A DNA stretch of 64,000 nucleotides from Marinobacter qingdaonensis (GTDB taxonomy: Bacteria; Pseudomonadota; Gammaproteobacteria; Pseudomonadales; Oleiphilaceae). This document shows, piece by piece, positions 60,515 through 64,000 of this stretch. The notes beneath the pieces are model-generated. The model was not told the DNA's origin, did no database searches, and worked only from the letters and a program-made list of their open reading frames with translations. Both the position numbers and the translations under genes were made by a program. The stretch lies in NCBI RefSeq assembly GCF_034555935.1, contig NZ_JAYDCJ010000003.1, positions 434,001 to 498,000 of the forward strand, in the 5' to 3' direction. The first letter of the stretch is position 1, and each line of letters opens with the position of its first letter.

Positions 60515-60928
60515 TCAGTGACGCCGGTCCAGACCCTGCATCATGGCCAGGTCGCCCCCGTGCACCATGGCGTAGTTGTTCACCACATCGTGGATCTTTT
60601 CCTGGGAGTAGGGTTTGACCACGTAGCCATTGGCCCCGGCACTGATGGCCCGCTGGATGCTGTCGATGGTGTCGTCGGCGGTCACCAGCACCACATGCTG
60701 CTCCGGCCGCAGGCCCTTGAATTCCCGCATCAGCTCGTGGCCATCGCCATCCGGCAGGCCCAAATCGAGCAGCACGATCTGAAACTCCTGGGCGGCAAAG
60801 GCCGCACGCGCCGCCGCCGCGTCCACGCAATCGGACACCTGGGTGGCTCCGGCCTTGTAGAGCATGTCGACCAGCCGCGCCCTCATCACCGGTTCGTCTT
60901 CGACCACCAGAACCCTGAGGTCAGTCAT
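60515..60928 (-). CDS. Single-domain response regulator (CheY-like)
   Basis: A 137-residue receiver. VLVVEDEPVMR has the acidic pair, VLLDLGLPDGDG the phospho-acceptor Asp, VLVTADDTI the Thr-like switch and VVKPYSQEK the conserved Lys. No output domain is attached, so it acts as a shuttle or by protein contact. GGAGAAAGACG precedes the ATG. It lies just downstream of the membrane protein and hybrid kinase genes and is a probable phosphorelay partner of their HPt domain. Confidence 0.92.
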   Translation of the reverse strand: MTDLRVLVVEDEPVMRARLVDMLYKAGATQVSDCVDAAAARAAFAAQEFQIVLLDLGLPDGDGHELMREFKGLRPEQHVVLVTADDTIDSIQRAISAGANGYVVKPYSQEKIHDVVNNYAMVHGGDLAMMQGLDRRH

Positions 60929-60975
60929 CGTCTTTCTCCTGTCATTGTTCGTCTAGCCTCGTCCTCATCCGAGCG

Positions 60976-61515
60976 TCACGGGGCGCCGTTCCCGGTGCGC
61001 CGGGGCAGATCCAGCGGCGCCGGGCTTGGCCGCGCCGGTTCCGGCGCATCGGCAACCGGGCCTGAGCCCGACTCGTCGGTGCCGTGACGGGTCAGGATGT
61101 TGCTGATACTGACCGCGGTGGAATAAAGGGAAATGGCGATGATCAGCAGCACCGGCTGCACAAAGGCCACGAAGCCGGGTACGTCGACACTGCCCAGTAT
61201 ACTCAGCATCAGGATGATTGCCGGGCCGAGCACCACAAACAGGGTCAGGGCAATGAAGAACACGATGCGCTCCTTGAAACGACCCAGCTCCCGATTGGTG
61301 ACCAGCCCAAGCACGAACTTGCCGATGGCGAGCCCGGCCAGGATGGCGGCGGCAATGCTCAGATCCGGGCGCATCAGGGTCTCGTACAGCCGGCCTTCCC
61401 ACAGCCGCTGCATGCCGATCACCAGGAACGGGAAAAGCACGAACAGGATGTCGGCGTAGGTGCCGTACATCATGCTCAGGTTGTACTGCTCTTTGCGTGG
61501 TTGTGTGTCGGTCAT
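60976..61515 (-). CDS. Four-helix membrane protein in the phosphorelay operon
   Basis: A 179-residue protein with four hydrophobic helices (about 20-38, 52-72, 84-106, 116-136) and a Pro/Gly-rich cytoplasmic tail. No family recognised. It starts 19 bp after the hybrid kinase gene and ends 48 bp before the response regulator gene, so it is probably co-transcribed and could be a membrane accessory of the signalling pathway. Confidence 0.7.
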   Translation of the reverse strand: MTDTQPRKEQYNLSMMYGTYADILFVLFPFLVIGMQRLWEGRLYETLMRPDLSIAAAILAGLAIGKFVLGLVTNRELGRFKERIVFFIALTLFVVLGPAIILMLSILGSVDVPGFVAFVQPVLLIIAISLYSTAVSISNILTRHGTDESGSGPVADAPEPARPSPAPLDLPRRTGNGAP

Positions 61516-61533
61516 TACCTGTTCCTGTCGTTA

Positions 61534-64000
61534 TTATTGGGTTCCCATCCGGGTCGGTATCGCGGCTGCGGCGCAGGCCCGGTCGATCATGCCGTAAAGG
61601 CTGTCGAGCTCCTCGCCCACTCGGGGCCAGTCCGGCACCTCGGCTTTCAGCAGGGCTTCCAACTCACCCGCCTGGCGGGTCATCAGCGGGTAGCCCATGG
61701 CACCGGCGGTGCCCTTGATCTGGTGCGCTTCCGACCTCAGCGTGCTGGCGTCCGCGTCCGCCCAGGCGGCTTCCATACGGCTCCGGCGGCCCACCAGTCC
61801 TCCCAGGAACTGGGGTACCAGGTGCTCGATCTCGTCGTCCTCGTCATACCGGGCCTGTCGACCGGCCTGGGGCTTGAGGAACCGGTCCAGCGCCGCCTGC
61901 AGGTGACTGTGGTCGATCGGCTTGTCCAGCACGCCGTCGCAGCCGGCCGCCAGCAGGGCATCAGTCTCCTTCTGGTCGCCGGCGGTAAAGGCCAGGATCG
62001 GCCGCCGGAACCCGGTCTGGCGCAGCAGCCGGGTAGCGGCGACGCCGTCCATGCCCGGCATGTGGCTGTCCATCAGCACCAGCTGGATTGACTCGGACAG
62101 GGCCCGGCGGACCGCGTCCTCGCCACTGGCGACCGCCAGCACCTCGACCCCTGCCCGGGTCAGCATACGCTCCACCAGCCGACGGTTGTCATCGTTGTCT
62201 TCGGCCACCAGCACCCGGCCGCTGAAATTCCGCGCCGGGGCCTCCTCGGTCTCGGTGCGAACCTGCAGATACCGGCCGAGCACTTCGTAGAACCGTCGCT
62301 TGTCGATGGGCTTGGCCAGGTGTTCATTGCACCCGGCCAGCCGGTAATCGGCGATGTCCTCGGCCATGACATTGGCGGTCAGGGCAATGACCGGGGTGTT
62401 GACGCCGGCCTCGCGCAGGGCCGCGGTGGCATCCCGACCGTTCATCACCGGCATCTGGATGTCCATCAGAATCAGGTCGAAATCCTCACGCAGGGCCAGA
62501 TCCAGGGCCTCGGCGCCGTTGCCGACGTGCACCAGTTCGGCACCGGTGCGCCCGACCAGCAGGGACACCAGGCGCCGGTTGGTTTCGTTGTCCTCGGCGC
62601 AGAGGATGCGGCCGTGCAGGCGCGGCGCCACCACCATCGGAATGCTGCGCCGGCGCTGGCTGAGTTCCGAGGCGTCGCGCAGGAAATGCACCTGGTCCAG
62701 AGCGCCGGTCCGGATCGACAGTTCGAACTCGCTGCCCTCGCCGTAGCTGCTGTTGACCCGAATGCTGCCGCCGAGCATTTCCGCCAGCCGCCGGGAAATG
62801 CTCAGGCCCAGACCGGTGCCGCCGTATTGGCGGGAGATCGCGGCACTGCCCTGGGCAAAGGGATCGAACAGCCGCTCCAGCTGCTCCGGTTTCATACCAA
62901 TGCCGGTGTCGACGACCCGAGCGATCAGCATCTCGGCCTCCCGGTCACAGCGGACAACCAGGGAAATCGATCCTTTTTCCGTGAATTTCAGGGCATTTCC
63001 ACACAGATTGATAATAATCTGTCGGAAACGTGTGGGGTCCGTCAAGACCTGTTCGGGCAGTGGGTACTCGCAGACGATGCTGAAATCCAGCCCCTTCTCC
63101 CGGGCCCGCGGGGCAAAAAAGGCACGGATCTCATCCAGCAATTCCGGCAGGTTCACCGACACCACGTCGACATCCAGCTTGTTGGCGTCGATCTTGGAGT
63201 GGTCCAGGATGTCGTTGACCAGCTCCAGCAGGTGCCGGCCGCTGCGCACCACGGTTTCGGCGCTGCTCTGCTTGTCCTGCGGACTCAGGTCCGGGTCCAG
63301 CAGGGACTCGCCGTAGCCGATGATGGCCGCCAGCGGGGTCCGGATCTCGTGGCTCATGTTGGCCAGGAACTGGCTCTTGGCCTCGGCGGAATTGCGGGCC
63401 AGCTCCTTCTCCAGCCGCTCCTGCTCCCGCTCCCGTTCGATGCGCTGGCGCTGGTGGCTCTCGGTGGCATCGATGCAGGTGCCCTCCAGATGCACCGGCA
63501 CGCCGTCGGCGTCATACACCGTGTGCAGCGAGATGTTGGCCCACCGCTCCTCACCGTCCCGGGTCAGGTAGCGGGCCTCGACGCCCTTGACCGTGCCCTC
63601 GGCTTCGAGCTGTGCCACCACCCACTGGCGCAGGGTTTGGTCGGCGATGCAGGTGTCCAGGACGTCCGGGTTGCTGGCCAGCAACTCCTGGCTGCTGCCG
63701 TAACCCATCAACTCCGCCATGGCCGGGTTGGCGGTGATGAACCGGCGGTCCGGGGCCATCTGGAACACCCCCTCGACGGCGTTATCGAACAGCGACTGAT
63801 AGCGCTGCAGGTTGGACAGCGCGCGCTGGCTCCAGCCCAGGGCCTCGCCCTGGATCTGCTTGATGCGGTCGGCCAGGGCAAAGGAGAACAGGATGATCTG
63901 GGCGGTCAGGCCGATCTGGGGCGAGTAATTGGTGAGCGTGTTGAGCGGCAGGTAGCCCATGACCGTCAGGGCATAGACGCCGAACCCGACCAGTGCCAGG
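61534..64000 (-). CDS. Hybrid sensor histidine kinase with two receivers and HPt (5' part beyond the window)
   Basis: Visible 821 residues; the frame continues past base 64000. Order: tail of a 7TMR-DISM membrane domain (LPLNTLTNYSPQIGLTAQIILFSFALADRI), PAS (FDNAVEGVFQMAPDRRFITANP), HisKA (NMSHEIRTPL, His204 from the Met at 63960), HATPase (NLCGNALKF, DTGIGM, GTGLGLSI), two receivers (AEDNETNRRL/MDIQMPVMNG; AEDNDDNRRL/MDSHMPGMDG) and a C-terminal HPt (HQIKGTAGAMGY). BarA-like multistep phosphorelay. It lies upstream of a four-helix membrane protein and a CheY-like response regulator on the same strand. Confidence 0.95.
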   Translation of the reverse strand, partial: LALVGFGVYALTVMGYLPLNTLTNYSPQIGLTAQIILFSFALADRIKQIQGEALGWSQRALSNLQRYQSLFDNAVEGVFQMAPDRRFITANPAMAELMGYGSSQELLASNPDVLDTCIADQTLRQWVVAQLEAEGTVKGVEARYLTRDGEERWANISLHTVYDADGVPVHLEGTCIDATESHQRQRIEREREQERLEKELARNSAEAKSQFLANMSHEIRTPLAAIIGYGESLLDPDLSPQDKQSSAETVVRSGRHLLELVNDILDHSKIDANKLDVDVVSVNLPELLDEIRAFFAPRAREKGLDFSIVCEYPLPEQVLTDPTRFRQIIINLCGNALKFTEKGSISLVVRCDREAEMLIARVVDTGIGMKPEQLERLFDPFAQGSAAISRQYGGTGLGLSISRRLAEMLGGSIRVNSSYGEGSEFELSIRTGALDQVHFLRDASELSQRRRSIPMVVAPRLHGRILCAEDNETNRRLVSLLVGRTGAELVHVGNGAEALDLALREDFDLILMDIQMPVMNGRDATAALREAGVNTPVIALTANVMAEDIADYRLAGCNEHLAKPIDKRRFYEVLGRYLQVRTETEEAPARNFSGRVLVAEDNDDNRRLVERMLTRAGVEVLAVASGEDAVRRALSESIQLVLMDSHMPGMDGVAATRLLRQTGFRRPILAFTAGDQKETDALLAAGCDGVLDKPIDHSHLQAALDRFLKPQAGRQARYDEDDEIEHLVPQFLGGLVGRRSRMEAAWADADASTLRSEAHQIKGTAGAMGYPLMTRQAGELEALLKAEVPDWPRVGEELDSLYGMIDRACAAAAIPTRMGTQ

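Overview
The window is a high-GC chromosomal segment from a marine or halophilic gammaproteobacterium, most likely Marinobacter or a close relative. The clues are an ectoine operon with its dedicated aspartokinase, an OprI/Lpp-type alanine-zipper lipoprotein, NDH-2, QueE of the CX14CX2C type, many c-di-GMP proteins, and gene families typical of Oceanospirillales, Alteromonadales and Pseudomonadales. The genus is inferred, not shown. I see no phage, insertion sequence, CRISPR array or rRNA. One tRNA gene (Gly, anticodon CCC) is present. Nearly all sequence is coding; the only stretch over 300 bases without a convincing protein gene is 59674-60217, and it is rich in RNA signals.

Layout. 1-10.5 kb: housekeeping and envelope genes (hydrolase tail, diguanylate cyclase, SDR, NfeD/SPFH pair, YfbR, DUF748, PdxH, Tag, two small DUF genes). 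10.5-15.2 kb: an RpoS-like sigma factor with an atypical region 2.4, then the ectoine genes ectA-ectB-ask with no ectC between ectB and ask. 15.3-25 kb: the most unusual region. An ECF sigma gene and an overlapping zinc-finger anti-sigma gene sit between two minus-strand operons. One encodes a VTT-FAD disulfide reductase fusion, a radical SAM protein, an SSS symporter and a metallophosphoesterase. The other encodes a DUF3179 protein, a cytochrome c carrying 16 NPCA repeats, and a His-rich DUF6969-like protein. The two operon leaders share a TGTAACAA-N15-GTCRGT motif, so I propose one ECF regulon.

25-33 kb: polar amino-acid ABC importer, thiosulfate/sulfur genes (YeeE/YedE, periplasmic rhodanese), an LpxH-like phosphoesterase, PEBP. 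33-43 kb: ankyrin protein, spermidine-synthase-like protein, LOG, a TetR/AhpD-like divergent pair with three matching operators, NDH-2, a GGDEF-EAL protein, tRNA-Gly, NhaP2. 43-53 kb: L,D-transpeptidases, Lpp, a second (long) NfeD/slipin pair, a GDT1 manganese exporter behind a yybP-ykoY leader, two MFS transporters, MarR. 52-60 kb: WYL regulator plus secreted nuclease, hydrolase, AraC regulator, queC-queE, a DEDDh exonuclease, then a regulatory-RNA-rich gap with a likely attenuator (plus strand) and a likely sRNA (minus strand). 60.5-64 kb: a phosphorelay of response regulator, membrane protein and hybrid kinase cut by the window end.

Coordinates were chosen from start codons with visible Shine-Dalgarno sequences where possible. 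Functions come from recognised motifs without any database search.
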